Below, piece by piece: positions 44,377-56,101 of a stretch of 60,679 bases of DNA (its first letter is position 1; each line of letters begins with the position of its first letter). The notes beneath the pieces were generated by a model. It saw only the letters and a list, made by a program, of their open reading frames with translations, did no database searches and had not been told where the DNA came from. The DNA is from an uncultured Pelagibacteraceae bacterium (lineage in GTDB: Bacteria; Pseudomonadota; Alphaproteobacteria; Pelagibacterales; Pelagibacteraceae), in NCBI GenBank assembly GCA_902565325.1, contig CACFEM010000002.1, positions 1-60,679 on the forward strand, written 5' to 3'. The translations under genes and the position numbers were made by a program.

Positions 44377-44981
44377 GTTTAAGAAGACCAGCAAAAGATC
44401 AACCTGAAAGTTTTGAATTTAATGCTTCATCATTAGAAGCAGCAAATGTTATTGTTTCAAAATATCCTGAAGGTAAACAGCAAAGTGCTGTAATGGCCTT
44501 ACTTTATATTGCTCAAAAACAAAATAATAATTGGATACCATTGGCTGCAATGAAGTACATCGCTAAGTTTTTAGATATGCCTTATATTAAAGTTTATGAG
44601 GTAGCAACTTTTTATACAATGTATAATTTATCTCCTGTTGGTAAATATTTTGTTCAAGTATGCACAACAACACCCTGCATGATAAGAGGTGCAAATCAAT
44701 TAGTTGAGGCATGCAAGGAAAAAATTTCTGAAAATGAGTGTGAATTATCTAATGATAAAAGCTGTTCTTGGATGGAAGTTGAATGTTTGGGGGCATGTGT
44801 CAATGCTCCAATGATGCAAATTAATGATGATTATTATGAAGATTTAGACAAACAAAAAACCTTAGATATTTTAGATAAAATTTTAAATGGAGAAACTCCA
44901 AAACCTGGCTCGTATAGAGGAAGAGTAAATAATGAACCAGAAAATAATAGGAAAACTTTAATGGATTTAAAAAATGCTTAA
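44373..44981 (+). CDS. nuoE: NADH-quinone oxidoreductase subunit E
   Basis: A 202-residue 24-kDa subunit with one [2Fe-2S] cluster (N1a). The ligands lie in [14 protein letters not shown] and [16 protein letters not shown]. The helical N-terminal domain has [18 protein letters not shown] four-base ATGA overlap links it to nuoD, and it overlaps nuoF by eight bases. The last 25 residues are a polar tail. Confidence 0.96.
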   Translation: MSLRRPAKDQPESFEFNASSLEAANVIVSKYPEGKQQSAVMALLYIAQKQNNNWIPLAAMKYIAKFLDMPYIKVYEVATFYTMYNLSPVGKYFVQVCTTTPCMIRGANQLVEACKEKISENECELSNDKSCSWMEVECLGACVNAPMMQINDDYYEDLDKQKTLDILDKILNGETPKPGSYRGRVNNEPENNRKTLMDLKNA

Positions 44982-46305
44982 AGATCAAGATAGAATTTTT
45001 CAAAATTTATATAATGATAAAGGCTCAGATGTATCTTCATCACAAGTGAGAGGTGATTGGGTAAATACAAAAGAAATTACTGACAAAGGAAGAGACTGGA
45101 TAATTAATGAAATTAAAGAATCTCAATTAAGAGGTCGGGGTGGTGCAGGATTTCCCACTGGTTTAAAATGGTCATTTGCGCCAAAAGAAGTTGGATCTAG
45201 ACCACATTACCTAGTTATTAACGGTGATGAATCTGAGCCAGGAACTTGTAAAGACAGAGATATTTTAAGATTTGAACCTCATAAATTAATAGAAGGTTGT
45301 TTAATTGCATCTTATGCGGTGCAAGCGCATGTTTGTTATATTTATATAAGAGGAGAGTATTTTGTTGATGGTCAAAAACTTCAAGCAGCAATTGATGAAG
45401 CTTATGAAAAAAAACTTTTAGGTAAAAATGCAGCAGGTACTGGTTGGGATTTAGATATTTATATTCATTACGGAGCTGGTGCATATATTTGTGGAGAAGA
45501 GACTGCTCTACTTGAAAGTTTAGAGGGTAAAAAAGGCCAACCTAGATTAAAACCACCTTTTCCAGCTTTGATAGGACTATATGGATGTCCTACAATTATT
45601 AATAATGTTGAAACAATTGCAGTAGTTCCAACTATTTTAAGAAGAGGGGCCAAATGGTTTGCTTCTTTAGGAAGAGAAAAAAACACTGGAACAAAAATTT
45701 TTTGTATTTCTGGAAATGTAAACAATCCTTGTAATGTTGAAGAAGAAATGAGTATTCCTTTAAAAGAATTAATAGAAGTTCATGCTGGCGGTGTAATTGG
45801 TGGTTGGGAAAATTTACAAGCTGTAATACCTGGAGGTTCTTCAATGCCATTAATACCTAAAGAAAGATGTGAAACTTTAAAAATGGATTTTGATGCTTGT
45901 GTTGAAGAAAAAAGTGGACTTGGAACAGCAGGTATTGTGGTTATTAACAAAGATCAGGACATAATTAAATGTATGGCAAGGATCGCAAGATTTTACAAGC
46001 ATGAGAGCTGTGGACAATGCACACCTTGTAGAGAAGGTTCAGGATGGATGTGGAGAATGCTTGAGAGAATGGCAAAAGGTGATGCAACTAAAGATGAAGT
46101 GGATATGTTAGGTGATGTAACAAACCAAATTGCAGGACATACTATTTGTGCTTTTGGTGAAGGTTCATCTTGGCCAGTCCAAGGATTGCTTAGACATTTT
46201 AAAAAAGAAATTGAGAAAAGAAACAATTTGGATCCTATTGTTCAAAAGAAAAATAATATTCCATATTTAGTAGATCAACATTTATTGGATAAAAAAAATG
46301 CCTAA
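44974..46305 (+). CDS. nuoF: NADH-quinone oxidoreductase subunit F (NADH/FMN)
   Basis: A 443-residue 51-kDa subunit with the NADH site ([15 protein letters not shown]), the FMN site ([20 protein letters not shown]) and the [4Fe-4S] N3 ligands in [12 protein letters not shown] plus the later TICAFGEG. It accepts hydride from NADH at the tip of the peripheral arm. It overlaps nuoG by eight bases, in keeping with coupled translation. Confidence 0.97.
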   Translation: MLKDQDRIFQNLYNDKGSDVSSSQVRGDWVNTKEITDKGRDWIINEIKESQLRGRGGAGFPTGLKWSFAPKEVGSRPHYLVINGDESEPGTCKDRDILRFEPHKLIEGCLIASYAVQAHVCYIYIRGEYFVDGQKLQAAIDEAYEKKLLGKNAAGTGWDLDIYIHYGAGAYICGEETALLESLEGKKGQPRLKPPFPALIGLYGCPTIINNVETIAVVPTILRRGAKWFASLGREKNTGTKIFCISGNVNNPCNVEEEMSIPLKELIEVHAGGVIGGWENLQAVIPGGSSMPLIPKERCETLKMDFDACVEEKSGLGTAGIVVINKDQDIIKCMARIARFYKHESCGQCTPCREGSGWMWRMLERMAKGDATKDEVDMLGDVTNQIAGHTICAFGEGSSWPVQGLLRHFKKEIEKRNNLDPIVQKKNNIPYLVDQHLLDKKNA

Positions 46306-48325
46306 ATTAAAAGTAAATGAAATCGAAGTTGAAGTTGAAGAAGGTTTAACAGTACTTCAAGCTTGCGAAAAAGCTGGAGTAGAAATTCCAAGATTTTGTT
46401 ATCATGAAAAATTATCGATAGCAGGTAATTGTAGAATGTGTTTAGTTGAAATGGAAAAATCTCCTAAACCAATTGCTTCATGTGCTATGCCAGCTTCTGA
46501 GGGCATGAATATTAAAACAAATACTGCTCTTGTTGAAAAAGCTCGTAAGGGAGTAATGGAATTTTTGTTAGCTAACCATCCCTTAGATTGTCCAGTATGT
46601 GATCAAGGAGGTGAATGTGATCTTCAAGATCAATCAATGTACTATGGCGTTGACAAATCAAGATTTAAAGAAAACAAAAGAGCAGTTCCTGAAAAAAATA
46701 TGGGACCATTGATAAAAACTCAAATGACAAGATGCATTCACTGTACGAGATGTGTAAGATTTGCAACGGAAGTTGCGGGGGTTCCAGAGCTTGGTGCTAT
46801 TGGAAGAGGTGAAGATATGCAAATTACAACTTATCTAGAGCAGTCAATGCAATCTGAATTGTCTGCTAATGTTGTAGATTTATGTCCAGTAGGAGCCCTA
46901 ACATCAAAACCTTATGTATTTGAAGCTAGACCGTGGGAACTAAAGAAAACAGAAACAATTGATGTAATGGATGCAATAGGATCAAATGTAAGAGTAGATA
47001 CATATGATTGGGAAGTCAAAAGGGTACTTCCAATTATAAATGAGGATATTAATGAGGAATGGATCTCAGACAAAACAAGATATGCTTGCGATGGTCTTCT
47101 ACATCAAAGATTGGATACTCCATTTATCAAATACAACGGCAAGTTTGAAAAGGCCTCATGGGATGAAGTGTATAAAATAATTAAATCTAAATTTGAAAAC
47201 ACATCAAAAGAAAAAATATGTGGTTTTGTTGGCGATTTAACCAATATGGAGACTAGTTATATTTTTAAAGAATTTTTTGATCGAACAATTGATAATAAAA
47301 ATTACGAGTCAAGATCTGACAACAGATTTATAAATTTTTCAAAAAGAGAAAACTATTTATTTAACTCTTCTATAAATGGTATAGAAGAAGCAGATTTAAT
47401 TTTTATAGTAGGTGCAAACCCAAGATATGAAGCAACTATTTTAAATGCTAGAATTAGAAAAGCTTACTTAAATAATAATACAAAAATTATTTCACTTAAT
47501 GATGTTAGTGATCTAACTTATCCTTATCAAAGTTTAGATGGTCAAACGCAAACTTTAAATAATATTCTTGAAGGAAATCATGATGTATCTAAAGAAATTA
47601 TAAATTCAAAAAAACCAATAATCATTATTGGTGAGTCTTTACTTAGATTAAAGTCTTCAGAATTTTTGTTTAATAAAACAAAAGAATTTTTATCAAAAAA
47701 TAATAAAATTTCAAATGAATGGAACTCTTTAAATATTTTATCAACTGATGCAGCAACAGTAGGAAATATTGATCTTGGAATAATTAATAATGAAAATAAT
47801 TTAATAAGTGATTTAAAAGAACATAAATTTGATATTGTTTATCTTGTAGGTCAAGACAATTTAGAATTTGATAAAAAAGATGAATTCATAATTTACCAAG
47901 GAAGCCATGGAGATAAAGGTGCTGAGTCTGCTGATATTATTTTACCAGGCGCTGCTTATACTGAACAAGATGGATACTTCACTAATTTAGAAGGAAAAAT
48001 TCAAAAAGCCTTCAAAGCATCTTATCCACCAGGTGAAGCAAAAGAAGATTGGCAAATAATTAATGAATTAGCTGAATTTATGAACAACAGAAAATTATTT
48101 AATGACAGAGATGAATTAGAAAGTAGCATGTTTAACTATTTAAATTTACAAAAAGAAAAACAAGTGGATGACGAAAATAGTTCTACTAATGAATTTCAAA
48201 ATGAAACTTTAACAATCAATGTAAAAGATTATTATTTTTCAAATGTAATTGCTAGATCATCAAAAACGATGGTTGAATGTAATAACTCTAAATTAAATTT
48301 AAAATCAACAGGTACAGAAGGTTAA
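46298..48325 (+). CDS. nuoG: NADH-quinone oxidoreductase subunit G
   Basis: A 675-residue 75-kDa subunit. Residues 1-80 are a [2Fe-2S] ferredoxin domain ([20 protein letters not shown]). Next come the His-ligated N5 site ([20 protein letters not shown]), the [10 protein letters not shown] cluster and [14 protein letters not shown]. From residue about 220 the molybdopterin-oxidoreductase-like domain follows, which in complex I has no metal-pterin. The last 60 residues are more divergent. It ends one base before nuoH. Confidence 0.96.
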   Translation: MPKLKVNEIEVEVEEGLTVLQACEKAGVEIPRFCYHEKLSIAGNCRMCLVEMEKSPKPIASCAMPASEGMNIKTNTALVEKARKGVMEFLLANHPLDCPVCDQGGECDLQDQSMYYGVDKSRFKENKRAVPEKNMGPLIKTQMTRCIHCTRCVRFATEVAGVPELGAIGRGEDMQITTYLEQSMQSELSANVVDLCPVGALTSKPYVFEARPWELKKTETIDVMDAIGSNVRVDTYDWEVKRVLPIINEDINEEWISDKTRYACDGLLHQRLDTPFIKYNGKFEKASWDEVYKIIKSKFENTSKEKICGFVGDLTNMETSYIFKEFFDRTIDNKNYESRSDNRFINFSKRENYLFNSSINGIEEADLIFIVGANPRYEATILNARIRKAYLNNNTKIISLNDVSDLTYPYQSLDGQTQTLNNILEGNHDVSKEIINSKKPIIIIGESLLRLKSSEFLFNKTKEFLSKNNKISNEWNSLNILSTDAATVGNIDLGIINNENNLISDLKEHKFDIVYLVGQDNLEFDKKDEFIIYQGSHGDKGAESADIILPGAAYTEQDGYFTNLEGKIQKAFKASYPPGEAKEDWQIINELAEFMNNRKLFNDRDELESSMFNYLNLQKEKQVDDENSSTNEFQNETLTINVKDYYFSNVIARSSKTMVECNNSKLNLKSTGTEG

Positions 48326-48326
48326 T

Positions 48327-49325
48327 ATGGAATACTTGAGTACAGTTTTTGAAGAAGTTTATAAGATTTTATTTTTATTAGTTCCTGTTCTTGTTTCAGT
48401 AGCTATGATTGTTTGGCTTGATAGAAGAGTTTGGGCTTTTGTTCAAAAAAGACAAGGACCTAATGTTGTTGGTCCATTTGGGTTATTGCAATCATTAGCT
48501 GATGCTTTAAAGTATATTTTCAAAGAAATAATTATTCCATCTAGCTCAAATAAAGTTATTTTTATACTGGCTCCAATAGTCACGATGACTTTAGCTTTAA
48601 TTGCATGGGCTGTAATCCCATTTAGTGCAACTCAAGTTTTGGCTGATATCAATGTTGGAATTCTTTACTTATTTGCTGTTTCTTCACTAGGTGTTTACGG
48701 AATAATAATGGGTGGATGGGCATCAAACTCCAAATATCCCTTCTTAGGAGCAATTCGTTCAGCTGCTCAAATGGTATCTTATGAAGTTTCAATTGGGGTA
48801 ATAATTATTAATGTTTTACTTTGTGTTGGCTCATTAAACTTAAACGACATCGTTATTGCTCAAAAAAATATGTGGTTTGTAATCCCATTATTTCCAATGT
48901 TTGTAATATTCTTTATTTCTGCTTTAGCTGAAACTAACAGACCTCCTTTTGATTTACCGGAAGCTGAAGCTGAATTGGTTGCTGGTTATCAAACAGAATA
49001 TTCAGGAATGATGTATGCAATGTTTTGGTTAGGTGAATATGCAAATATTTTATTAATGTGCGCAATGGGAGCAATATTATTTTTAGGTGGTTGGATGTCC
49101 CCAATTGATTTTTATCCATTCACATTAGTTCCAGGTGCAATATGGTTAATTTTAAAAATTCTTCTTTTGTTCATTCTTTTTGCGCTAGTAAAGGCGATAG
49201 TACCTAGATACAGATACGATCAATTAATGAGACTTGGTTGGAAAGTTTTCCTCCCTCTTTCTTTAATTTGGGTAGTATTAACTTCTAGCTATTTGTTTTA
49301 TTTTAACCTTTTACCAGTGAATTAA
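48327..49325 (+). CDS. nuoH: NADH-quinone oxidoreductase subunit H
   Basis: A 332-residue membrane subunit with about eight spans. Conserved parts are [21 protein letters not shown] written in the N-terminal loop (residues about 36-56), [20 protein letters not shown] and [11 protein letters not shown]. The acidic [13 protein letters not shown] loop lines the quinone tunnel. It couples quinone reduction to proton pumping. Confidence 0.97.
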   Translation: MEYLSTVFEEVYKILFLLVPVLVSVAMIVWLDRRVWAFVQKRQGPNVVGPFGLLQSLADALKYIFKEIIIPSSSNKVIFILAPIVTMTLALIAWAVIPFSATQVLADINVGILYLFAVSSLGVYGIIMGGWASNSKYPFLGAIRSAAQMVSYEVSIGVIIINVLLCVGSLNLNDIVIAQKNMWFVIPLFPMFVIFFISALAETNRPPFDLPEAEAELVAGYQTEYSGMMYAMFWLGEYANILLMCAMGAILFLGGWMSPIDFYPFTLVPGAIWLILKILLLFILFALVKAIVPRYRYDQLMRLGWKVFLPLSLIWVVLTSSYLFYFNLLPVN

Positions 49326-49327
49326 TT

Positions 49328-49813
49328 ATGAATATTTCAAGATTTTTTAAAACAATATTAATGACAGATTTCATTGGTGGTTTGTTTATTGCCATTAAAG
49401 AATTATTTAAATCAAAAAAAACAATCAATTACCCTTTTGAAAAAGGTAAAATAAGTCCTCGTTTTAGAGGTGAGCACGCTTTGAGAAGGTATCCAAACGG
49501 AGAAGAAAGATGTATCGCTTGTAAATTATGTGAAGCAGTATGCCCAGCTCAGGCAATAACAATTGAGTCAGCTGAAAGAGAAGATGGAAGTAGAAAAACA
49601 ACTCGTTACGATATTGATATGATGAAGTGTATTTATTGTGGTTTATGTGAAGAAGCTTGTCCAGTAGATGCAATAGTACAAGGTCCAAATTTTGAATTTT
49701 CAACTGAAACAAGAGAAGAACTTTATTACACAAAAGAAAAATTATTAGATAATGGTGATAGATGGGAGAATGTTTTGGAGGCTAATATTAAAGCTGACAA
49801 TATCCATAGATAA
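49328..49813 (+). CDS. nuoI: NADH-quinone oxidoreductase subunit I
   Basis: A 161-residue subunit with two [4Fe-4S] clusters: Cys62, 65, 68, 72 ([12 protein letters not shown]) and Cys101, 104, 107, 111 ([12 protein letters not shown]). The amphipathic N-terminal helix anchors it on the membrane. It carries clusters N6a and N6b between NuoG and NuoB. It starts two bases after nuoH. Confidence 0.97.
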   Translation: MNISRFFKTILMTDFIGGLFIAIKELFKSKKTINYPFEKGKISPRFRGEHALRRYPNGEERCIACKLCEAVCPAQAITIESAEREDGSRKTTRYDIDMMKCIYCGLCEEACPVDAIVQGPNFEFSTETREELYYTKEKLLDNGDRWENVLEANIKADNIHR

Positions 49814-49815
49814 AA

Positions 49816-50448
49816 ATGATTGCACACGCTATTTTCTTTTATACATTTTCTATAATTGCTGTTGTTTCAGCTATAATGGTAACAGCTTCTAAAAATACTG
49901 TTCACTCAGTCTTTTTCTTAATTCTTGATTTCATAAGTATATCTTGTCTTTTCATAATGATTGGTGCTGAATTTTTGGGAATGATAATGCTAATTGTTTA
50001 TGTTGGGGCAGTCGCAGTTTTATTTTTGTTTGTAGTTATGATGTTAAATGTAGCTCAACAAAAAAACCAATGGTTTGCAGGTCAATCGACCGCTAAACAT
50101 ATCCCAGTTGGTTTAATTATAAGTACATTAATTTTCTTTGAAATTATAATTGTAATAGGTGGCTGGAAATATAAACCAGAAATTTTTGATATTAACAATT
50201 CACTTGCTTACACAAATGTAAGCAACACTCATTCATTGGGTCAAGTTTTATACACTGATTATATTCATGTATTTCAAATTAGTGGAATGATCCTACTAGT
50301 AGCTATGGTCGGAGCCATTGTATTAACCTTTAGACAAAGATCTGGAGTTAAAAGACAAAGTTATATCAAACAAATATCTAGAGAAAGAGCAGAAGGTGTT
50401 GAGGTGTTAGAAGTTCAAAGCAATAAGGGAGTTAAAATAGATGATTGA
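49816..50448 (+). CDS. nuoJ: NADH-quinone oxidoreductase subunit J
   Basis: A 210-residue membrane protein with five spans. The third span contains the family block [20 protein letters not shown], part of the pi-bulge helix important for coupling. The C-terminal 40 residues are hydrophilic and charged, as in alphaproteobacterial NuoJ. It overlaps nuoK by eight bases. Confidence 0.95.
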   Translation: MIAHAIFFYTFSIIAVVSAIMVTASKNTVHSVFFLILDFISISCLFIMIGAEFLGMIMLIVYVGAVAVLFLFVVMMLNVAQQKNQWFAGQSTAKHIPVGLIISTLIFFEIIIVIGGWKYKPEIFDINNSLAYTNVSNTHSLGQVLYTDYIHVFQISGMILLVAMVGAIVLTFRQRSGVKRQSYIKQISRERAEGVEVLEVQSNKGVKIDD

Positions 50449-50752
50449 TATAGGTTTAGGACATTATTTGACTTTAGGTGCTGTTATTTTCTCAATTGGT
50501 GTAATTGGTATTTTTCTTAATAGGAAGAACATCATTGTTATATTGATGAGTATTGAACTAATATTACTTGCAGTAAATATTAATTTAGTTGCGTTTTCTA
50601 TTTATTTGGGAGATTTGGCTGGACAAGTCTTTACTTTATTTATTCTCACTGTTGCAGCAGCGGAAGCGGCTATAGGATTAGCAATCATTGTCGTATATTT
50701 CAGAAACTCTGGAACAATACGAGTTGAAGAAATAGATAATTTAAAAGGATAA
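50441..50752 (+). CDS. nuoK: NADH-quinone oxidoreductase subunit K
   Basis: A 103-residue MrpC-like subunit with three spans. Key residues include the membrane glutamates in [16 protein letters not shown] and [20 protein letters not shown]. It is part of the proton path next to NuoJ and NuoN. Length is typical; it starts inside the end of nuoJ. Confidence 0.97.
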   Translation: MIDIGLGHYLTLGAVIFSIGVIGIFLNRKNIIVILMSIELILLAVNINLVAFSIYLGDLAGQVFTLFILTVAAAEAAIGLAIIVVYFRNSGTIRVEEIDNLKG

Positions 50753-50754
50753 TC

Positions 50755-52665
50755 ATGGAACTATCAATTATATTTCTTCCACTTATTGCTTCAATTATCT
50801 CTGGTTTTTTTGGAAGATATATAGGTGATAGAAATTCTGAAATAGTAACAAGTGCTCTAGTTTCAATTTCTGCACTTTTATCAATTCACGTTCTTTATCA
50901 AGTTATTGTAAATCAATACGAAGAAAATATTGTTATAGCTACATGGATAAGCTCAGGGTCACTTGATGTAAATTGGTCAATGTTGATTGATCCTTTGTCA
51001 GCAGTGATGTTAGTAGTTGTAACTTCCGTATCTGCTTTAGTACACATCTACTCTGTTGGTTATATGTCTCACGATCCTCATAAGCCAAGATTTATGGCTT
51101 ATTTATCATTGTTCACATTTGCAATGTTGATGCTTGTAACATCAGATAATTTTATTCAATTATTTTTTGGCTGGGAAGGTGTCGGTCTTTGCTCTTACTT
51201 TCTAATTGGTTTTTGGTTTAAAAAAGAAAGTGCAAATGCTGCAGCCATAAAAGCATTTGTTGTAAACAGAGTAGGTGACTTTGGTTTTGCTTTAGGAATT
51301 TTTTTAATATTTTATTTATTTGGAACTGTTAATTACTCGGAAGTTTTTCAACAAATTCCAACAGTTGTAGATAAAAACTTATCATTTTTAGGTTTTGAAG
51401 TTAAAGCAATAGACTTAGTTTGTTTACTTTTATTTATTGGAGCAATGGGTAAATCTGCACAGATATTACTTCATACATGGTTACCTGATGCTATGGAAGG
51501 CCCAACACCTGTTTCAGCGTTGATTCATGCAGCTACAATGGTAACAGCAGGTGTTTTCTTAGTGGTAAGATGTTCTCCAATTTATGAATATTCGCCATTA
51601 ATATTAAATTTTATAACTATTGTTGGAATGATCACAGCGTTCTTTGCGGCAACTGTCGCTTTAGTTCAAACAGATATTAAAAAAATTATTGCTTACTCTA
51701 CATGTAGTCAACTTGGTTATATGTTTTTTGCAGCTGGCGTAGGTGCTTACAATGTTGCTATGTTTCACTTATTTACTCACGCATTTTTCAAAGCTTTATT
51801 ATTTTTAGGATCTGGTTCAGTAATCCATGCATTTAAGGATGAGCAAAATATTAATAACATGGGAGGAGTGTGGAAAAAGTTACCATATACCTATGCTTTA
51901 ATGATAATTGGAACACTTGCTTTAACAGGTTTTCCATTTTTATCAGGATTTTATTCTAAAGACGCAATTATTGAATTTGCTTATTTAAAAGGTAATACGA
52001 CTGGTTATTATGCAGCTGGGATTGGAATAATTACAGCATTTTTAACATCTATTTATTCATGGAGATTAATATTTAAAACTTTTCATGGAGAGTACAATAA
52101 TAAAGAGATCAAGATAGAGGAAACACACGAGTCTCCTTTAGTAATGCTTGTTCCGTTATTTATTCTTTCAATAGGAGCTGTGTCTGCTGGTTTTCTATTT
52201 AAAGGACTATTTATCGGTCATGGTGAGAATTTATTCTGGGCAGAGTCTATTAAGTTTTTAGAGCCCTTGAGTACTGAGCATCCACCTTTATGGTTTTTGC
52301 TTTTAACACCGTGTTTGGTTTTATTGTCTATCCCAATCGCTTATTATTTATTTGTTAAGAATAAAGAATTACCTAGTTCAATAGCTTCAATGAATAAACC
52401 TTTGTATAATTTTTTAGTAAATAAATGGTACTTTGATGAGTTATATGATGTGTTGTTTATTAAATCTTCAAAAAAACTAGGTTTATTTTTATGGAAATTT
52501 TGTGACGGAACCATAATAGATGGTTTCGGTCCTGATGGAATTTCCTCTTTCATAAAAAAATGCTCAATTAAAGCAACTAAATTTCAAAGTGGTTTTATCT
52601 ATCAATACGCATTTGTAATGTTGTTAGGTTTCTCTGCTTTACTAACCTTTTTAATAGTTAAATAA
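50755..52665 (+). CDS. nuoL: NADH-quinone oxidoreductase subunit L
   Basis: A 636-residue antiporter-like subunit with about 15-16 spans and a C-terminal lateral helix. Characteristic parts are FFGWEGVGLCSYFLIGFWF with the functional Glu near residue 143, LLHTWLPDAMEGPTPVSALI and YSTCSQLGYMFFAAG. It is the distal proton pump of complex I. Its stop shares one base with the nuoM start. Confidence 0.97.
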   Translation: MELSIIFLPLIASIISGFFGRYIGDRNSEIVTSALVSISALLSIHVLYQVIVNQYEENIVIATWISSGSLDVNWSMLIDPLSAVMLVVVTSVSALVHIYSVGYMSHDPHKPRFMAYLSLFTFAMLMLVTSDNFIQLFFGWEGVGLCSYFLIGFWFKKESANAAAIKAFVVNRVGDFGFALGIFLIFYLFGTVNYSEVFQQIPTVVDKNLSFLGFEVKAIDLVCLLLFIGAMGKSAQILLHTWLPDAMEGPTPVSALIHAATMVTAGVFLVVRCSPIYEYSPLILNFITIVGMITAFFAATVALVQTDIKKIIAYSTCSQLGYMFFAAGVGAYNVAMFHLFTHAFFKALLFLGSGSVIHAFKDEQNINNMGGVWKKLPYTYALMIIGTLALTGFPFLSGFYSKDAIIEFAYLKGNTTGYYAAGIGIITAFLTSIYSWRLIFKTFHGEYNNKEIKIEETHESPLVMLVPLFILSIGAVSAGFLFKGLFIGHGENLFWAESIKFLEPLSTEHPPLWFLLLTPCLVLLSIPIAYYLFVKNKELPSSIASMNKPLYNFLVNKWYFDELYDVLFIKSSKKLGLFLWKFCDGTIIDGFGPDGISSFIKKCSIKATKFQSGFIYQYAFVMLLGFSALLTFLIVK

Positions 52666-54146
52666 TGGATTTTCCTATTCTTTCATCTTTAATATTATTA
52701 CCAACAGTTGGAGCTTTATTTTTATTTTTTACTAAAGATAAAGAAGGAAACAATGTAACTGCTAAATATGTTGCTTTATTTACTACTGTAGTAAATTTTT
52801 TAATTTCGATTTATCTGTGGATTTCTTTTGACCAATCAACGTCTAGTTTTCAATTTATAGAAGATAGAACATGGATTGAAGGATTTATTAATTACAAAGT
52901 TGGTGTGGATGGTATATCAATTTTATTCATTATTTTAACTACATTCATAACTCCGTTATGCATTATATCTGTAAATAATTCCGTCAAAAATAGATTAAGA
53001 GATTTTTTAATTGCAATTCTAATCATGGAAAGTTTCATGATTGGTGTTTTTTGTGCACTTGATTTAGTTGTATTCTATTTATTCTTTGAGGCAGGTTTAA
53101 TTCCAATGTTTTTAATTATTGGAATTTGGGGTGGTCCAAAAAGAGTTTATTCAGCTTTTAAATTCTTTTTATATACATTATTAGGTTCCGTTTTAATGTT
53201 AGTTGCAATAATTTCTATTTATTGGATTACAGGTACGACAGATGTTGTTCAACTTTATGAACTTGGTGTAGATGCTAAATATCAAAATCTTTTATGGTTA
53301 GCATTCTTCAGCTCTTTTGCTGTTAAAACCCCTATGTGGCCAGTACATACTTGGTTGCCAGATGCTCACGTTGAAGCTCCAACAGCAGGATCTGTATTGT
53401 TAGCAGCGATCTTATTAAAGATGGCAGGTTATGGTTTTATCAGATTTTCTCTAGGTTTATTTCCTGTTGCTTCAGAAGTTTTTACACCCTTAATTTATAC
53501 TTTAAGTGTTATAGCAATTATATTCACTTCTTTAATTGCTCTAATGCAGGAGGATATGAAAAAGTTAATAGCTTATTCTTCTGTTGCTCACATGGGATTT
53601 GTGACATTAGGAATATTTACTCTTCAGCAACAAGGAATTGAAGGAAGTATTATTCAAATGATTAGTCATGGTTTAGTTTCTGCTGCACTTTTCTTGTGTG
53701 TTGGTGTTGTCTACGATCGGATGCATTCAAGGATGATCAATTCGTATGGAGGAATAGTTACAATAATACCTAAATATTCAATTTTATTTATGTTATTTAC
53801 ATTGGCAGCATTGGGATTACCGGGGACAAGTGGTTTTATCGGAGAATTTTTAATTTTAATGGGGGCTTTTAAGGATAATTTCCTAGTAGCTGTAATTGCT
53901 AGTTTAGGAGTAATACTTGGAGCCGCATATATGCTTTGGTTGTACAAAAGAGTTGTTTTTGGAAAGCTAGTTAACGAAGACCTTAAGAAGATGTTTGATT
54001 TAAATAGTTCGGAATATCTAATTTTATCTTGTCTAGCAGTTCCAACTTTATTCTTTGGATTTTATCCAGATCCGTTGATAAATACTATAGAAGTTTCTGT
54101 GACCGATCTAATTAATATGCATAACACAAATATAGCTAGTAAATAA
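52665..54146 (+). CDS. nuoM: NADH-quinone oxidoreductase subunit M
   Basis: A 493-residue antiporter-like subunit with 14 spans. Conserved blocks are YLFFEAGLIPMFLIIGIWG (proton-channel Glu), PVHTWLPDAHVEAPTAGSVL and YSSVAHMGFVTLGIF. It is the second proton-pumping module. It is joined to nuoL by a one-base stop/start overlap and to nuoN by a one-base spacer. Confidence 0.97.
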   Translation: MDFPILSSLILLPTVGALFLFFTKDKEGNNVTAKYVALFTTVVNFLISIYLWISFDQSTSSFQFIEDRTWIEGFINYKVGVDGISILFIILTTFITPLCIISVNNSVKNRLRDFLIAILIMESFMIGVFCALDLVVFYLFFEAGLIPMFLIIGIWGGPKRVYSAFKFFLYTLLGSVLMLVAIISIYWITGTTDVVQLYELGVDAKYQNLLWLAFFSSFAVKTPMWPVHTWLPDAHVEAPTAGSVLLAAILLKMAGYGFIRFSLGLFPVASEVFTPLIYTLSVIAIIFTSLIALMQEDMKKLIAYSSVAHMGFVTLGIFTLQQQGIEGSIIQMISHGLVSAALFLCVGVVYDRMHSRMINSYGGIVTIIPKYSILFMLFTLAALGLPGTSGFIGEFLILMGAFKDNFLVAVIASLGVILGAAYMLWLYKRVVFGKLVNEDLKKMFDLNSSEYLILSCLAVPTLFFGFYPDPLINTIEVSVTDLINMHNTNIASK

Positions 54147-54147
54147 T

Positions 54148-55566
54148 ATGGAAAGTTTAAATTTAGTATTTCCTGAAATATTTATTTCACTTTCAATAAT
54201 GTTTTTACTTGTTTTGGGTGTTTTTAAAAAAAATAGTTCAAAAATAACTTTCAATCTATCTTTGTTTGCAATTTTAATTACAGCAATAATAACAATAAAC
54301 GAAACGTTCTCGGTTAGTAGGGAAACTTTGTTTAACGAAAGTGTTGTGATTGACAGTATGTCCTCACTAATGAAAATTATAACTTTAATTGGAGGTTTTT
54401 TAGTTTTAGTTATCTCATCAAGCTATTTAAAAACATTTAAAATATACAATATCGAATACCCAGTTCTGATTTTGAGCTCTATTCTTGGTATGATGGTGAT
54501 GATCAGTTCAAATGATTTAATTGTTTTTTATATGGGATTGGAGTTACAATCATTAGCTCTTTACGTATTAGCAACATATAATAGAGATCAACTAAAATCA
54601 TCTGAAGCTGGTTTGAAATATTTTGTTTTGAGTGCACTATCTTCAGGATTGTTATTATATGGATGTTCATTAGTTTATGGTTTTTCTGGCTCAACCAATT
54701 TTGATATAATATCAAATCAATTAAACTCTAATGAATATGTTTTAACATTTGGAATTGTATTTATCTTAGTTGGTTTAGCATTTAAAATTTCTGCAGTTCC
54801 ATTTCATATGTGGGCACCTGATGTTTACGAAGGGTCACCAACAACTGTAACTTTATTTTTTACAATGGTACCAAAGATTGCTGCTTTAACTGTATTTATA
54901 AGATTTTTATATGTTCCTTTCCTAAATTTAATTGATCAATGGCAAATGATAATAATTTTCTTATCAATTGCTTCCATGGTTTTTGGAGCTGTCGCTGCAA
55001 TAGGGCAAACCAATATTAAAAGACTAATTGCTTATAGCTCTATTGGACATATTGGTTACACGTTAGCAGGACTCGCCACAGCTTCAAACGAAGGAATTCA
55101 AAGTTCAATAATCTATATTTCAATATACGTTGTTATGAATTTAGCTCTTTTCTCGTGTCTATTGATGTTAAGAAGAAAGGATCAATATTATGAGGATATT
55201 GAGGATCTCTCAGGATTATCAAAAAACCACCCACTATTATCTTTATGTTTGCTTGTAATACTGTTTTCTTTAGCTGGAATACCACCTCTAGCTGGTTTCT
55301 TTGCTAAGTTTTATGTTTTTAAAGCTGTATTAGAACAATCAATGTTTTTCTTAGCTATAGTAGGATTGTTATCTACTGTAGTTGCAGCTTTTTATTATTT
55401 AAGAATTATAAAAATAATTTACTTTGATAAAGAAAAAGACAAATATGATACGGACCATAGCTTATGGTTAAAATTTTCACTCACAGTTTCAACGATATTA
55501 ATTCTTTTATACTTCATATTCCCAAGTCAGTTAATAGAAGTTGTTTCAAGAATTAATATTATTTGA
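54148..55566 (+). CDS. nuoN: NADH-quinone oxidoreductase subunit N
   Basis: A 472-residue antiporter-like subunit with 14 spans. Family parts are YMGLELQSLALYVLATYNRD (channel Glu), VPFHMWAPDVYEGSPTTVTL and YSSIGHIGYTLAGLA. It is the third proton pump and the last nuo gene. It overlaps the biotin ligase gene by four bases (ATGA), so birA is likely part of the nuo transcript. Confidence 0.97.
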   Translation: MESLNLVFPEIFISLSIMFLLVLGVFKKNSSKITFNLSLFAILITAIITINETFSVSRETLFNESVVIDSMSSLMKIITLIGGFLVLVISSSYLKTFKIYNIEYPVLILSSILGMMVMISSNDLIVFYMGLELQSLALYVLATYNRDQLKSSEAGLKYFVLSALSSGLLLYGCSLVYGFSGSTNFDIISNQLNSNEYVLTFGIVFILVGLAFKISAVPFHMWAPDVYEGSPTTVTLFFTMVPKIAALTVFIRFLYVPFLNLIDQWQMIIIFLSIASMVFGAVAAIGQTNIKRLIAYSSIGHIGYTLAGLATASNEGIQSSIIYISIYVVMNLALFSCLLMLRRKDQYYEDIEDLSGLSKNHPLLSLCLLVILFSLAGIPPLAGFFAKFYVFKAVLEQSMFFLAIVGLLSTVVAAFYYLRIIKIIYFDKEKDKYDTDHSLWLKFSLTVSTILILLYFIFPSQLIEVVSRINII

Positions 55567-56099
55567 TGAAATTAAAAAAATTTAAATTTAAAAAAGTTAA
55601 AAGCACAAATAATACTGCAATAAGAATTATCAAAGAAACTAAATACAACTTAGGCATGGTTGTTGCTGAAACACAAGTAAATGGTAGAGGTCAGTATGGA
55701 AGAAAATGGATATCATCAAAAGGAAATTTATTTATCTCTTTTTTTAACGAACTAAATAAAACGAAACTATCGATTAACGCTATAACAAAAATCAATTGTC
55801 TTTTAGTCAAAAAATTACTCTCGTCATTTACAAGTAAAAAAATTTTATTTAAAAAACCGAACGACCTATTAATTGATAAAAAAAAAATTAGTGGCATTTT
55901 ACAAGAAGTCATATTTGTAAGAGATAAAAAATTTTTAATTACCGGTATAGGCATAAATATTAAAAAAAATCCAATTATAAGGAATTATCCTGCTACAAAC
56001 TTGCAAGAAGTAACTAAAAAAAGTATTAGTAAATTAATTGTAGAAAATAAATTAAAACAACTTTTTGAAAAAAATTTATCTAAACTGTATAAAATTTAA
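55563..56099 (+). CDS. birA: Biotin-[acetyl-CoA-carboxylase] ligase, minimal form
   Basis: A 178-residue protein holding only the catalytic core. The biotin/ATP loop is ETQVNGRGQYGRKWISSKGN (residues about 40-59), followed by KKPNDLLIDKKKISGILQE and ITGIGINIKKNP. There is no N-terminal DNA-binding domain, so it cannot act as the repressor that E. coli BirA is, and the C-terminal domain is also very short. It attaches biotin to carboxylase carrier proteins. Confidence 0.85.
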   Translation: MMKLKKFKFKKVKSTNNTAIRIIKETKYNLGMVVAETQVNGRGQYGRKWISSKGNLFISFFNELNKTKLSINAITKINCLLVKKLLSSFTSKKILFKKPNDLLIDKKKISGILQEVIFVRDKKFLITGIGINIKKNPIIRNYPATNLQEVTKKSISKLIVENKLKQLFEKNLSKLYKI

Positions 56100-56101
56100 T
56101 A

